Assembly: GCA_964627805.1 (NCBI GenBank)
Contig: CAZVLA010000047.1
Span: 4,244 to 68,243 of the forward strand
DNA length: 64,000 bases
Direction of reading: 5' to 3'
Origin: CAZAMI01 sp964627805
GTDB lineage: Archaea > Thermoproteota > Thermoprotei_A > Sulfolobales > NBVN01
Shown here piece by piece: positions 36,092 through 43,603 of the stretch (within the stretch, counting starts at the first letter, position 1; the number at the start of each line of letters is the position of its first letter). The notes under the pieces are model-generated. The model had not been told where the DNA came from. It saw nothing but the letters and a program-made list of their open reading frames with translations, and did not search any database. The position numbers and the translations under genes are program-made.

Positions 36092-36487
36092 GTGGCGGTT
36101 AAGGTTAGGGTTAGGATATATACTAAATCAACGGGTTACGTAGAGGCTGAATTAACTGATGAGTATAGCCCGGAGACCTTCAGGAGGGTAGTTAATGCAT
36201 TACCTATAGAGTCAATAGCTTATCGCTGGGGAGATGAGGTCTACTTCTCAACGCCAGTGCAGGCCAGCGAAGAAAATCCACGGGAAACCGTTGATAAGGG
36301 GACAATAGCTTTCTGGCCTCCAGGTAATGCGCTCTGTATATTCTGGGGACCAACACCAGCAAGTAGATCACCTGATGAGATAAGACCTGCTAGTCCAGTT
36401 AATGTATTGGGTAGGGTATTAGGTAACCCTGAAGTCTTTGATAAGGTTAGGAGCGGTGAGAAAATCATTGTTGAGAGAATAGAGTAG
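36092..36487 (+). CDS. Cyclophilin-like (TM1367/DUF369-type) protein
   Basis: A small beta-barrel protein of about 131 residues. Its segments LPIESIAYRWGDEVYFSTPV, KGTIAFWPPGNALCIFWGPTP and ASPVNVLGRV match the cyclophilin-like family known from Thermotoga TM1367, and also the N-terminal half of the protein at 34041. GTG 36092 is chosen because GAGGTG lies eight bases before it. ATG 36074 would add six residues and overlap that motif. The role of the family is unknown. Confidence 0.7.
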   Translation: MAVKVRVRIYTKSTGYVEAELTDEYSPETFRRVVNALPIESIAYRWGDEVYFSTPVQASEENPRETVDKGTIAFWPPGNALCIFWGPTPASRSPDEIRPASPVNVLGRVLGNPEVFDKVRSGEKIIVERIE

Positions 36488-36644
36488 CTTAACTAGACTT
36501 ATTCTTAACATATTTTTAATTAAGATATGGATGTAAATCGAATATTATTCATTAGGAATTAAGATAGACTTATGCGTCTCCCCACATTGACTTACCGGAT
36601 ATATACCTAATATATTATATATTATATTTTGTAAGCAGGAGCAC

Positions 36645-36678
36645 TAAGTAGTACTATACCACTCATAAGTAGTACTAT
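36645..36678 (+). repeat. Two direct repeats upstream of the inositol cluster
   Basis: The 13-base word TAAGTAGTACTAT occurs at 36645-36657 and again at 36666-36678. The spacing is 21 bases from start to start, two turns of the helix, so a dimeric protein could bind both on one face. Each copy holds the self-complementary AGTACT. They lie about 70-100 bases before the TATA box of the kinase gene. The 287-base gap 36488-36774 also holds a very AT-rich stretch (about 36600-36632). Confidence 0.4.
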
Positions 36679-36703
36679 TATCATGTGTTAACATAAGTTA
36701 CTT

Positions 36704-36724
36704 CAGGAAAAGCTTAGTTTCCTG
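36704..36724 (+). promoter_or_regulatory. Inverted repeat upstream of the inositol cluster promoter
   Basis: Perfect 7-base arms CAGGAAA and TTTCCTG surround a 7-base spacer. The site ends about 22 bases before the TATA element at 36747-36754, a place where archaeal activators bind. No protein is assigned. Confidence 0.4.
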
Positions 36725-36746
36725 TTGTAAGTAGTATCTGCTTAGT

Positions 36747-36754
36747 GTTTTATT
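36747..36754 (+). promoter_or_regulatory. TATA box of the inositol cluster's first gene
   Basis: GTTTTATT is centred 25 bases before GTG 36775, fitting a leaderless transcript for the first gene of the block. Confidence 0.5.
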
Positions 36755-36774
36755 CTCATTAGCTTAATACTTAA

Positions 36775-37818
36775 GTGGGTAGTGGATTGGTTAGGGTACT
36801 TACTGTAGGTACGTTTACTGTTGATATAGTAGCATCTGACTTGCCTAAGGTTGCCGATCCTGGCGAGATCGTTAATGTGAGCACCCCTATAGACCTTCAT
36901 GTAGGTGGTCATGCAGCTAATGTAGCTATTGACTTAGTTAAATTAGGTGTTAAGGGTGAGGTTTATGCTTGCGGTGCTGTTGGTGATGATGTATTTGCTA
37001 GGATAATACGTGATGAACTCAGTAAGTACGGTATTAGGTTCCTTCCGTTAATTATTAGTGAAGTAGGTACTGCTAGAAACGCCATATTAGTGGTTAGTGG
37101 TGAGGACAGGAGGTTCCACATCTACCCGGGAGCTAATAAGTACTTAAGACCGAATCACGTACTTGATACTCTTAAGGAAGTACGTCCTAACTACATGTAT
37201 TTAGCTATAGGCTTCTCAAAATACTTAGATAGCGAGTTAGGCACCATACTTAGGGAGGCTTCAAGGTTAGGTACTAAGGTATTACTTGATATAGCACGTA
37301 TGAGTGAGCACGCCATCAGAGCTGTTAAGGAGGTCCTAGGAAGTACAGACTTCATACACATGAATTACCTAGAACTAAGTAGGTTAGTGGGTGAGTCGGA
37401 CCTAGTTAGATGCGCGCGTAGGATCAGCGAGTACCCTAAGGTACTACTCGCCGTAACCTATGGTGAAGGAGGTGTTAAGGCATTGTTTAGGGGTTCATAC
37501 ATAATATCGCAACCATCATTTAAGGTAGGCTCTAAGGACCCTACAGGAGCTGGTGACGCGTTTTCTGCAGGTATCATTAGTTACTTAATTAATTACTTAG
37601 GCAGTGACTTCAGTAGGTTAAGTACTGAAGTAACCGTTAAGTTACTCATGTATGCACAAGCGGCAGGTGCCTCAGCTACGCTATCGCCTGGAGCTACTAC
37701 ATCAGTATCCTCCGAAGTTGTTGAGTCACTAATTGAGAGTCAAGGGAACTACGTACTCTCCAGTACTAAGGTTTACGATCTTGAGGGGAAAGTAATAAGT
37801 TATTTCTCCTATCATTAA
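36775..37818 (+). CDS. PfkB-family sugar kinase of the inositol cluster
   Basis: A 347-residue ribokinase-like kinase. DLHVGGHAANVAIDLVKLG is the sugar-binding di-Gly motif, ACGAVGDDVF the next strand, and SKDPTGAGDAFSAGI the catalytic and anion-hole motif with the Asp base. It is the first gene of a block that mirrors the Thermotoga inositol locus, where a PfkB kinase (TM0415) is also present. The substrate may be myo-inositol or a late pathway intermediate such as 2-keto-3-deoxygluconate; sequence alone does not decide. Confidence 0.82.
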   Translation: MGSGLVRVLTVGTFTVDIVASDLPKVADPGEIVNVSTPIDLHVGGHAANVAIDLVKLGVKGEVYACGAVGDDVFARIIRDELSKYGIRFLPLIISEVGTARNAILVVSGEDRRFHIYPGANKYLRPNHVLDTLKEVRPNYMYLAIGFSKYLDSELGTILREASRLGTKVLLDIARMSEHAIRAVKEVLGSTDFIHMNYLELSRLVGESDLVRCARRISEYPKVLLAVTYGEGGVKALFRGSYIISQPSFKVGSKDPTGAGDAFSAGIISYLINYLGSDFSRLSTEVTVKLLMYAQAAGASATLSPGATTSVSSEVVESLIESQGNYVLSSTKVYDLEGKVISYFSYH

Positions 37819-37861
37819 GTTATTAAGCTAACCGTAGATTAAATGCATGAGGTAAGTAAGA

Positions 37862-38821
37862 ATGTCTGCACCCCTGAGTGAGCGTTGGGGTAAACCCGTA
37901 CTAAATAAGTTCGGTAAGAAGATCTACCTTGACCAAATGACCATGAAGGAGATTGAGGAGAGGGTTAAGGAGAACGACATAATATTCCTACCAGTAGGTT
38001 CTACGGAAGCTCACGGACCTTTCGCACCCGTTGGTGAGGATACCATAATAGGTGCTAGCATAGCTGAGCGCGTCGCTTACGAAACCGGAGCTACGGTAGC
38101 TCCCCCAATACCCTACGGTAGCCACCCAAGCCATCACTACGGTATGAGGGGTACTATACCGATTAAGGCAACGACACTTATTGAGTACGTCTCAGACGTG
38201 ATTAGGTGGTTATCTAATGCTGGATTCAAGAAGATAATAGTTTGGAACAGCCACGGTCAGGAGTACGTACTACCTATAGCTAAGGACGTAGCTATCCTGG
38301 AGAAGGACGTACACGCGTTAATACTAGTTACGAGCTGGTGGAAGTGGGCTCAAGACCTACTAAGGAAGGCAGGTACTGGTGAGGAGATAGCTCCGGGAAT
38401 TAAGTTGGATACACCCTTCGTACACGCTGATGAAGTAGAGACCAGCGTTACTTGGTACGTAGCTCCAGACCTAATAGATAGGGAGGCCTTGGAGAAGGAA
38501 GGTGAGTGGGGCGTTGTTAGGGTAATACCTGGTAAGTGGGTTAATGCAGCTGGTAACGTATTCCCGGACAAACCCTTCAATTGGTATGACGTAAGTCACC
38601 TACCTGAGTTCTACTACTACAGGAAGGGATTCGTAGGTTGGCCTAAGAAGGCCGACCCTAGGAAGGGTGAAGCAATAATTAAGGTAGTTATTGAGAGGGT
38701 AATTGAGTTCGTTAACTGGCTTAAGGAGACCTACCCACCAGGTCAAGTACCTAGGACATGGATTAACTACGAGGACTTCTACTTTAATAAGCCTAAGGAG
38801 TGGGTCGAGCCTAAGGGCTAA
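37862..38821 (+). CDS. iolN: Creatininase-family hydrolase, IolN-like
   Basis: A 319-residue metal-dependent hydrolase of the creatininase fold. Metal ligands fit E49-x-H51 and D60 (GSTEAHGPFAPVGEDT), H131 (WNSHGQEY), and the cluster HADEVETS (H188, E191/E193). In T. maritima the gene at the same relative place in the inositol locus (TM0413, IolN) opens the diketo-inositol ring to 5-keto-L-gluconate. This protein fits that role by fold and context. It lies 43 bases after the kinase gene. The symbol is by analogy and would need a family comparison. Confidence 0.75.
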   Translation: MSAPLSERWGKPVLNKFGKKIYLDQMTMKEIEERVKENDIIFLPVGSTEAHGPFAPVGEDTIIGASIAERVAYETGATVAPPIPYGSHPSHHYGMRGTIPIKATTLIEYVSDVIRWLSNAGFKKIIVWNSHGQEYVLPIAKDVAILEKDVHALILVTSWWKWAQDLLRKAGTGEEIAPGIKLDTPFVHADEVETSVTWYVAPDLIDREALEKEGEWGVVRVIPGKWVNAAGNVFPDKPFNWYDVSHLPEFYYYRKGFVGWPKKADPRKGEAIIKVVIERVIEFVNWLKETYPPGQVPRTWINYEDFYFNKPKEWVEPKG

Positions 38822-38864
38822 ACCATTTTTAGAATAACCCCTACTTAAGCCTTGGTGGAGGTAT

Positions 38865-39686
38865 TTGGGTAAGCTTAAGCTCTCCGCCGTGCACGCTATA
38901 GCACCCGGTATTAAGTTTGATGTAGTTATCCACGGACCCCTAACTAACGTACTTAAGTTAGCTAGTCGTTACGGTTACGAAGGTATTGAGTATAACATAT
39001 CGAATCCCTTTGAGGTCGATGTTAAGGAGTTACTTGAGGTAACTAGGGAGTCTGGACTAGAGGTATCAGCATTATCAACTGGTCTCTCATACTTACGTTA
39101 CGGGTATAGCTTATCAAGCCCTAAGGATGAGGTTAGGAGTAAGGCTCTTGAGTTCTTTAGAAAGTACGTAGATATATCAGTTGAACTTGAGTGTAGGAAG
39201 GTAGTTGTTGGGTTAGCTAGGGGTAAGTGCGGTGATGAAGTGGGTATTGACTGTGGATTAGCTAGGAAGTTACTTAGGGAGTCACTTGAGGTACTCAACG
39301 ACTACGCTAGGGAGCGTGGAGCTATTATAGTCTTCGAGCCTCTGAATAGGTATGAGACTAAGTTAATTAATAGGGTTAGTGAGGCTATTGAGCTGATTAA
39401 AGGCTTAAAGAATGTTAAGTTACTACTTGATACCTTCCACACAACACTTGAGGAGAGGAGCCCCTATGAAGCTATCATGGAAGCTGGTGAGTTAATAGGG
39501 CATGTACACGTAGCTGATACTAACAGATTAGCTCCTGGCTTAGGCATGCTTGATTGGGAGAAAGTAATATTCAGACTATTGAGAGTTGGTTACTCCGGAT
39601 TCTTAAGTGTTGAGGCTAGAGCAGAACCCAATTACGAGGAGCTACTTAAGGTATCAGCAAGTACGTTAAAACCACTACTTATTTAA
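38865..39686 (+). CDS. iolO: 5-keto-L-gluconate epimerase-like TIM barrel (IolO-like)
   Basis: A 273-residue xylose-isomerase-like barrel. Metal ligands fit the Glu in VFEPLNRYET, the Asp in LLLDTFHTT, the His in HVHVADTNRLAPG and the final Glu in SVEAR. The order STGLSYLRYGYSLSSPKDEVR, then FEPLNRYET, then HVADTNRxAPGxG closely follows T. maritima TM0416 as I remember it, the enzyme converting 5-keto-L-gluconate to D-tagaturonate. The TTG start is preceded by GGTGGAGGT. A T5 tract lies just before, after the IolN-like gene. Confidence 0.82.
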   Translation: MGKLKLSAVHAIAPGIKFDVVIHGPLTNVLKLASRYGYEGIEYNISNPFEVDVKELLEVTRESGLEVSALSTGLSYLRYGYSLSSPKDEVRSKALEFFRKYVDISVELECRKVVVGLARGKCGDEVGIDCGLARKLLRESLEVLNDYARERGAIIVFEPLNRYETKLINRVSEAIELIKGLKNVKLLLDTFHTTLEERSPYEAIMEAGELIGHVHVADTNRLAPGLGMLDWEKVIFRLLRVGYSGFLSVEARAEPNYEELLKVSASTLKPLLI

Positions 39687-39746
39687 GCATAGCCTTAAGG
39701 GCAAGCAATTTTACTCTCTCCTCCATACGATTCAGTGGTGAATACA

Positions 39747-40679
39747 ATGCTTTACGTAGGTACGGTTAAGAAGGGTATTGAGGTAGTATCTAAGCTACCT
39801 TATAAGGTAGGTATAGTTACGTTCATGGTATTCCCTGAATTCCTAAAGACTGATGAGGGGTTTACTGAGAAGGTTAAGGTCCTTGCTGAGGACCCATTCT
39901 TCGATCTACTCGAGATAGGGCCTATCGGTGATAGTGAGTGGAGTAAGTTCTCTGAATTACTTAAGTCGCTAGGTAGGGAGGTTGAGGTAGCTGTAGGTCT
40001 CCAGCCCGAGGTACTTGTTAGGAAGTATAACCCTAACGCACTCAATGAGGAGGAGAGGAGGAAGGCTGAGGAGGTACTAGTTAAGGATACGGAGGTAGCT
40101 GGTAGGAGAGGTATTAAGTCAGTAGCGCTATGCTCAGGACCTAACGTTGAGGGGCCTGAACGTGAGAAGGCTAAGGAAGCACTCATTAAGACGCTAAGCG
40201 CTATGGCCTCTAAGGCGTCGGAGTACGGTGCTAGGATACTCGTCGAGACTTTCGATTATTCATGGGATAAGAAGAGGTTATTAGGACCTATAGACTTCTC
40301 AGCTAAGGTCATTGAGGAGGTTAGGTCGTTAGGTCATAAGAACATATACTTAATGTGGGACTTAAGCCACGCACCAATGCTTAATGAGAAACCAGCGGAT
40401 CTTAAGCCCTACGCTGACTTACTAGGGCATATACATATAGGGTGTACTAAGAAGCTAGATGATAAGTTAGTTGATTGGCACCCAGGATTCTACAGACCCG
40501 GAGCTATTAATAATGAGAGGGATGTCGCTGAATTACTTGCCGTACTGCATGACATTAAGTACTCAGGAGCTATTAGCTTCGAGGTCAAGCCTGAGGAGGG
40601 TCAACTACCTTTAGAGGTAGTATTCACAGCTAAGGCAGTACTCCTTAGGGCCTACCAGATATTCCTTGAGGGTCTCTAA
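39747..40679 (+). CDS. Xylose-isomerase-like TIM barrel protein, role unknown
   Basis: A second sugar-isomerase/AP-endonuclease-2-like barrel, about 310 residues. Likely metal ligands are in ARILVETFDYS, IYLMWDLSHAPM, LLGHIHIGCT and AISFEVKPE. It is only distantly like its neighbour at 38865. It has no counterpart that I can name in the Thermotoga inositol locus, so it may handle a step specific to this organism. ATG 39747 is preferred because AGTGGTG lies six bases before it; GTG 39735 is inside that motif. Confidence 0.75.
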   Translation: MLYVGTVKKGIEVVSKLPYKVGIVTFMVFPEFLKTDEGFTEKVKVLAEDPFFDLLEIGPIGDSEWSKFSELLKSLGREVEVAVGLQPEVLVRKYNPNALNEEERRKAEEVLVKDTEVAGRRGIKSVALCSGPNVEGPEREKAKEALIKTLSAMASKASEYGARILVETFDYSWDKKRLLGPIDFSAKVIEEVRSLGHKNIYLMWDLSHAPMLNEKPADLKPYADLLGHIHIGCTKKLDDKLVDWHPGFYRPGAINNERDVAELLAVLHDIKYSGAISFEVKPEEGQLPLEVVFTAKAVLLRAYQIFLEGL

Positions 40680-40750
40680 CGGGTCTCTTTTTAACTTAAC
40701 AACATAACTCCTTATTTTAGGTACTTACGTCTAATACAATGGTGTAGTAA

Positions 40751-42211
40751 TTGCCTAGGAAGTACTTGAGGGGTATACCTCACCCAGCTATGGGTATTAG
40801 GTTACCAGATATTGTCGTACCACCCATACTTAAGGCTTTTAAATTAAGGGACGTTGCCGGTACGTTAATGCTTTCGTACCATAGGGAAACAGCACCTACT
40901 GACGTTATTGAGTCTGGTAAGTACGTATTCCTAGGTCATACAGGGACCTCCATCCGTGAATACGTTAGTAAGGCTAGTAAGTACGCTGATGGCTACGGCG
41001 TAATTATTGAGGTTGAAGCTGACCACGTATCACTCATGTCATCACCTGAGAGAGCCATTAAGAGAATAACTGGTGGTGGGTTTGAGTATGGGTTAAGTGA
41101 TGAGGAAATTAAATCATCACTTAACTACATTGAGAGGGAGTTTAAGGAGGTTGCTGAAGTAGGTGGTGTTGACTTCGTAACTATAGATACTTGCGAATTA
41201 ATTGACTTAGGTATTGACGGGTTAAGTAAGGAGGAAATCATGAGTAGGTATGAGAGCGAAATTGATGAAGGTACTAGGAGGGAGCTTGAGAGGAGGTATG
41301 TAGGGAGGAGGTTTAAGTTCTTCCTATCTAACGGTGAGTTACTCGAGATTAAGTTCAGTATTGAGGATGTAGCTAGGCTATCACTTAAGTTCCTTAAGAG
41401 CATTGAGTATGTACCTAAAGTCGTTGATGTTATTAGGAAGTACTTAAGTGGTAGGGAGTTCGGTATTGAGGTAGCTCTTGATGAGGTACCTCAAGTAACT
41501 AAGCCTAAGGAGATGCTGTTCTACTTAAGTGAGTTAAGTAGGTTAGGCATTGATATCGACTTCGTAGCACCTAACGTAGGGTTTAAGAAGCGTGAGGACT
41601 TCATAGGTGACTTAAGTAGTCTTAAGGGGACTATAGATGAGTTAAACGCTATTGCTAAGTCATTCGGTGCTCTAATATCATTCCACTCAGGTAGTGGTGC
41701 ACACCCATACAGTGATAAGGGTGTAGGGACGTGGTACGCAATACGTGAAGTTACTGGTGGAGCCATTAAGTATAAGGTATCTGGCGTCTACATACAGCTC
41801 CTACTTGAGGTTATGAGTAGGTTCCCGAACGGTAGTGAGGTACGTAAGCTGTACGAGGAGATATTCGATGCTGTACTCAATGAAGTTAGGAGGTACGTTA
41901 GAGGGAAGGTCGGTCTATACTCACCGCACTTAGAGGAAATGCTTAGGGATTACGAAGTAACCGTATCTAAGGACCCAAGTAGGGCTAGGGACCCAAGAGC
42001 TAACTTCTTCAGGCATTACTTCTTCCTCTTCCAAGCACTCATGGACTCAAGAGGTGTTAGGTACTTAAGGGAGAAGCTACTTGACCTATACAGCAGGTCC
42101 GAGGACTTAAGGAGAGAGTATGAACGTGAAGCTACTGAACTTACGTTAAGGATAATCGATAAGTTAGGTTTCCAAGGCAACTACGTTAGGTATAGGGTAC
42201 TCACTACTTAG
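40751..42211 (+). CDS. uxaE: Tagaturonate/fructuronate epimerase-like (UxaE family)
   Basis: A 486-residue protein fitting the UxaE family, which interconverts D-tagaturonate and D-fructuronate in Thermotoga. Supporting segments are FGIEVALDEVPQVTKPKEMLFYLSEL, IDFVAPNVGF, FGALISFHSGSGAHPYS, and ITVTGGAIKYKVSG-like text (REVTGGAIKYKVSGVYI). The Glu/Asp/His residues there form the metal site in the family. Size is right. In this cluster it would take the product of the IolO-like epimerase toward the hexuronate route. The start is TTG; a T5 tract follows the stop by ten bases. Confidence 0.8.
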   Translation: MPRKYLRGIPHPAMGIRLPDIVVPPILKAFKLRDVAGTLMLSYHRETAPTDVIESGKYVFLGHTGTSIREYVSKASKYADGYGVIIEVEADHVSLMSSPERAIKRITGGGFEYGLSDEEIKSSLNYIEREFKEVAEVGGVDFVTIDTCELIDLGIDGLSKEEIMSRYESEIDEGTRRELERRYVGRRFKFFLSNGELLEIKFSIEDVARLSLKFLKSIEYVPKVVDVIRKYLSGREFGIEVALDEVPQVTKPKEMLFYLSELSRLGIDIDFVAPNVGFKKREDFIGDLSSLKGTIDELNAIAKSFGALISFHSGSGAHPYSDKGVGTWYAIREVTGGAIKYKVSGVYIQLLLEVMSRFPNGSEVRKLYEEIFDAVLNEVRRYVRGKVGLYSPHLEEMLRDYEVTVSKDPSRARDPRANFFRHYFFLFQALMDSRGVRYLREKLLDLYSRSEDLRREYEREATELTLRIIDKLGFQGNYVRYRVLTT

Positions 42212-42259
42212 CACAACCTATTTTTCCCTCGCTAATCACCATTAACTCGGTGGTATTCT

Positions 42260-43270
42260 TTGCGTAAGGTAGGTGTTGGTGTAGTTGGGTTAGGACGTAT
42301 TGGTAGGTTACACGCTGAGATCTTAAGGTTTAAGGTTGAGGGTGCTGAATTAGTAGCTGTTAGTGACGTCGTTGAGGACGTAGCTAAGGCGGTATCTAGT
42401 AGGTTAGGAGTTAAGTACTACTTAAGCTATGACGAGCTACTTAGGGATCCATCGGTTGAGGCAGTAGTAATAGCTACACCAACCTTCCTACATAAGGACA
42501 TGATAATTAAGGCAGCTGAGGCAGGTAAGCACGTGTTCGTTGAGAAGCCCCTAACCGTAACTTCTAAGGAGGCTAAGGAAGTAATAGATGCTACTAGAAA
42601 GGCTGGTGTTAAGCTTCAAGTAGGGTATAATAGGAGGTTTGACTACGCATTTAGGAGGGCTAAGAAAGCCATTGATGAGGGTAAGTTAGGTAAGTTAATA
42701 GCTTTCCTAAGTATAGCTAGGGACCCCGGAGCACCTCCGGGTTGGGCTGCAGACCCTAAGAAGAGTGGCGGTATCTTTCTAGACATGCTCTCCCATGACT
42801 TCGACATGGCTAGGTGGTTAATGAGTTCTGAAGTTACTGAAGTCTACGTTGTGGGCGGTAACTACATCCACGAGGAGATTAGGGAGAAGGGTGATTTAGA
42901 CGTAGTAACCATTAACTTCAGATTCAGTAATGGAGCTCAAGGAATGATTCATGGAACTAGGAAGTTCCCCTACGGCTATGAATTGAGAACTGAGGTATAC
43001 GGGACTGAAGGTGTAGTTTATGTTGGTGATAATAAGGATAATATGTACTCAATAGGTATTAAGGAAGGACTTATATACCACGGAGCACCATGGTTTGAGA
43101 GGAGGTTCTATGATGCTTATGTAGAGGAGCTCAGGCACTTCATAGAGGTAATTACTGAGGATAAGGAGCCTCTAGTATCAGGTATTGACGGCCTTAGAGC
43201 AACTCAAATAGCTGAGGCTTGTTGGAAATCATTCAAGAAGGGTAAGCCAGCTAAGGTCGAATTAACGTAG
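42260..43270 (+). CDS. iolG: Inositol 2-dehydrogenase-like oxidoreductase (Gfo/Idh/MocA)
   Basis: A 336-residue NAD(P)-dependent dehydrogenase. The Rossmann start is VGVVGLGRIGRLHAE, the EKP motif is at residues 95-97 (Lys96 catalytic), and the D175-x3-H179 pair occurs in FLDMLSHDFDMARW, the proton-relay signature of inositol dehydrogenases. It should oxidise myo-inositol to scyllo-inosose. It is flanked by the tagaturonate-epimerase-like gene and the inositol-type importer. The TTG start has CGGTGGT upstream. Other sugars are possible for this large family; context raises confidence for inositol. Confidence 0.82.
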   Translation: MRKVGVGVVGLGRIGRLHAEILRFKVEGAELVAVSDVVEDVAKAVSSRLGVKYYLSYDELLRDPSVEAVVIATPTFLHKDMIIKAAEAGKHVFVEKPLTVTSKEAKEVIDATRKAGVKLQVGYNRRFDYAFRRAKKAIDEGKLGKLIAFLSIARDPGAPPGWAADPKKSGGIFLDMLSHDFDMARWLMSSEVTEVYVVGGNYIHEEIREKGDLDVVTINFRFSNGAQGMIHGTRKFPYGYELRTEVYGTEGVVYVGDNKDNMYSIGIKEGLIYHGAPWFERRFYDAYVEELRHFIEVITEDKEPLVSGIDGLRATQIAEACWKSFKKGKPAKVELT

Positions 43271-43271
43271 A

Positions 43272-43279
43272 ATTTTTTA
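43272..43279 (+). terminator. T-rich terminator after the iolG-like gene
   Basis: ATTTTTTAT begins two bases after the stop codon. Archaeal transcription often ends at such T tracts. The next gene has its own promoter, which fits termination here. Confidence 0.45.
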
Positions 43280-43522
43280 TGCTGTATTTGTACCTAGGTA
43301 ATACTTAACTAGTTATACGTAGTAGTGCATAAATTAGTCACGTATCTACATTAACTAGCTTCGTTAGCAACCGGTATCTACTCTAATCACTACTTAAATC
43401 ATTTTTACATAGTTATGTAGTATTAGGCATCCATCCCTACCGTAAACTTCTTATTAATTATCCTTTATATAATATCACTATTACGTATTAATACACACTT
43501 ATAGTTTTTGTTGATTATAGCT

Positions 43523-43537
43523 TAATATATTTTATAA
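43523..43537 (+). promoter_or_regulatory. TATA box of the inositol-type importer operon
   Basis: TAATATATTTTATAA is the strongest TATA-like stretch in the gap. A start about 26 bases on (near 43557) would leave a leader of about 45 bases before ATG 43604. Confidence 0.55.
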
Positions 43538-43549
43538 GAGATATCTCTT
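43536..43549 (+). promoter_or_regulatory. 14-base perfect palindrome, likely operator
   Basis: AAGAGATATCTCTT abuts the TATA element and would cover the DNA between it and the transcript start. Archaeal repressors typically bind there and block RNA polymerase. The binding protein is unknown; the duplicated HTH protein at 49579 is the nearest candidate. Confidence 0.5.
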
Positions 43550-43575
43550 CCTAACTGAAAAAGTTATTAATCTCC

Positions 43576-43597
43576 CCCTCAAAAACACTCTTGAGGG
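43576..43597 (+). promoter_or_regulatory. Inverted repeat overlapping the ribosome-binding region
   Basis: Arms CCCTCAA and TTGAGGG with an eight-base spacer. The right arm holds GAGGG, the likely ribosome-binding site for ATG 43604, so a hairpin in the leader could hide it. It could equally be a second DNA operator. Confidence 0.4.
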
Positions 43598-43603
43598 TTA
43601 CTT

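Larger units (their letters stand above)
43271..43603 (+). other. 333-base regulatory gap between iolG-like and binding-protein genes
   Basis: This is the only gap above 300 bases in the window. It holds a T6 tract just after the iolG-like stop, AT-rich DNA, then a promoter at about 43523-43537, a 14-base palindrome and a second inverted repeat (listed separately). I see no open frame of note and no RNA gene. Confidence 0.6.

Noticed and set aside
36600..36632. Very AT-rich stretch as a replication origin
   Set aside because: No Cdc6/Orc1 gene, ORB-like repeats or skew change could be seen. A promoter-region role is simpler.
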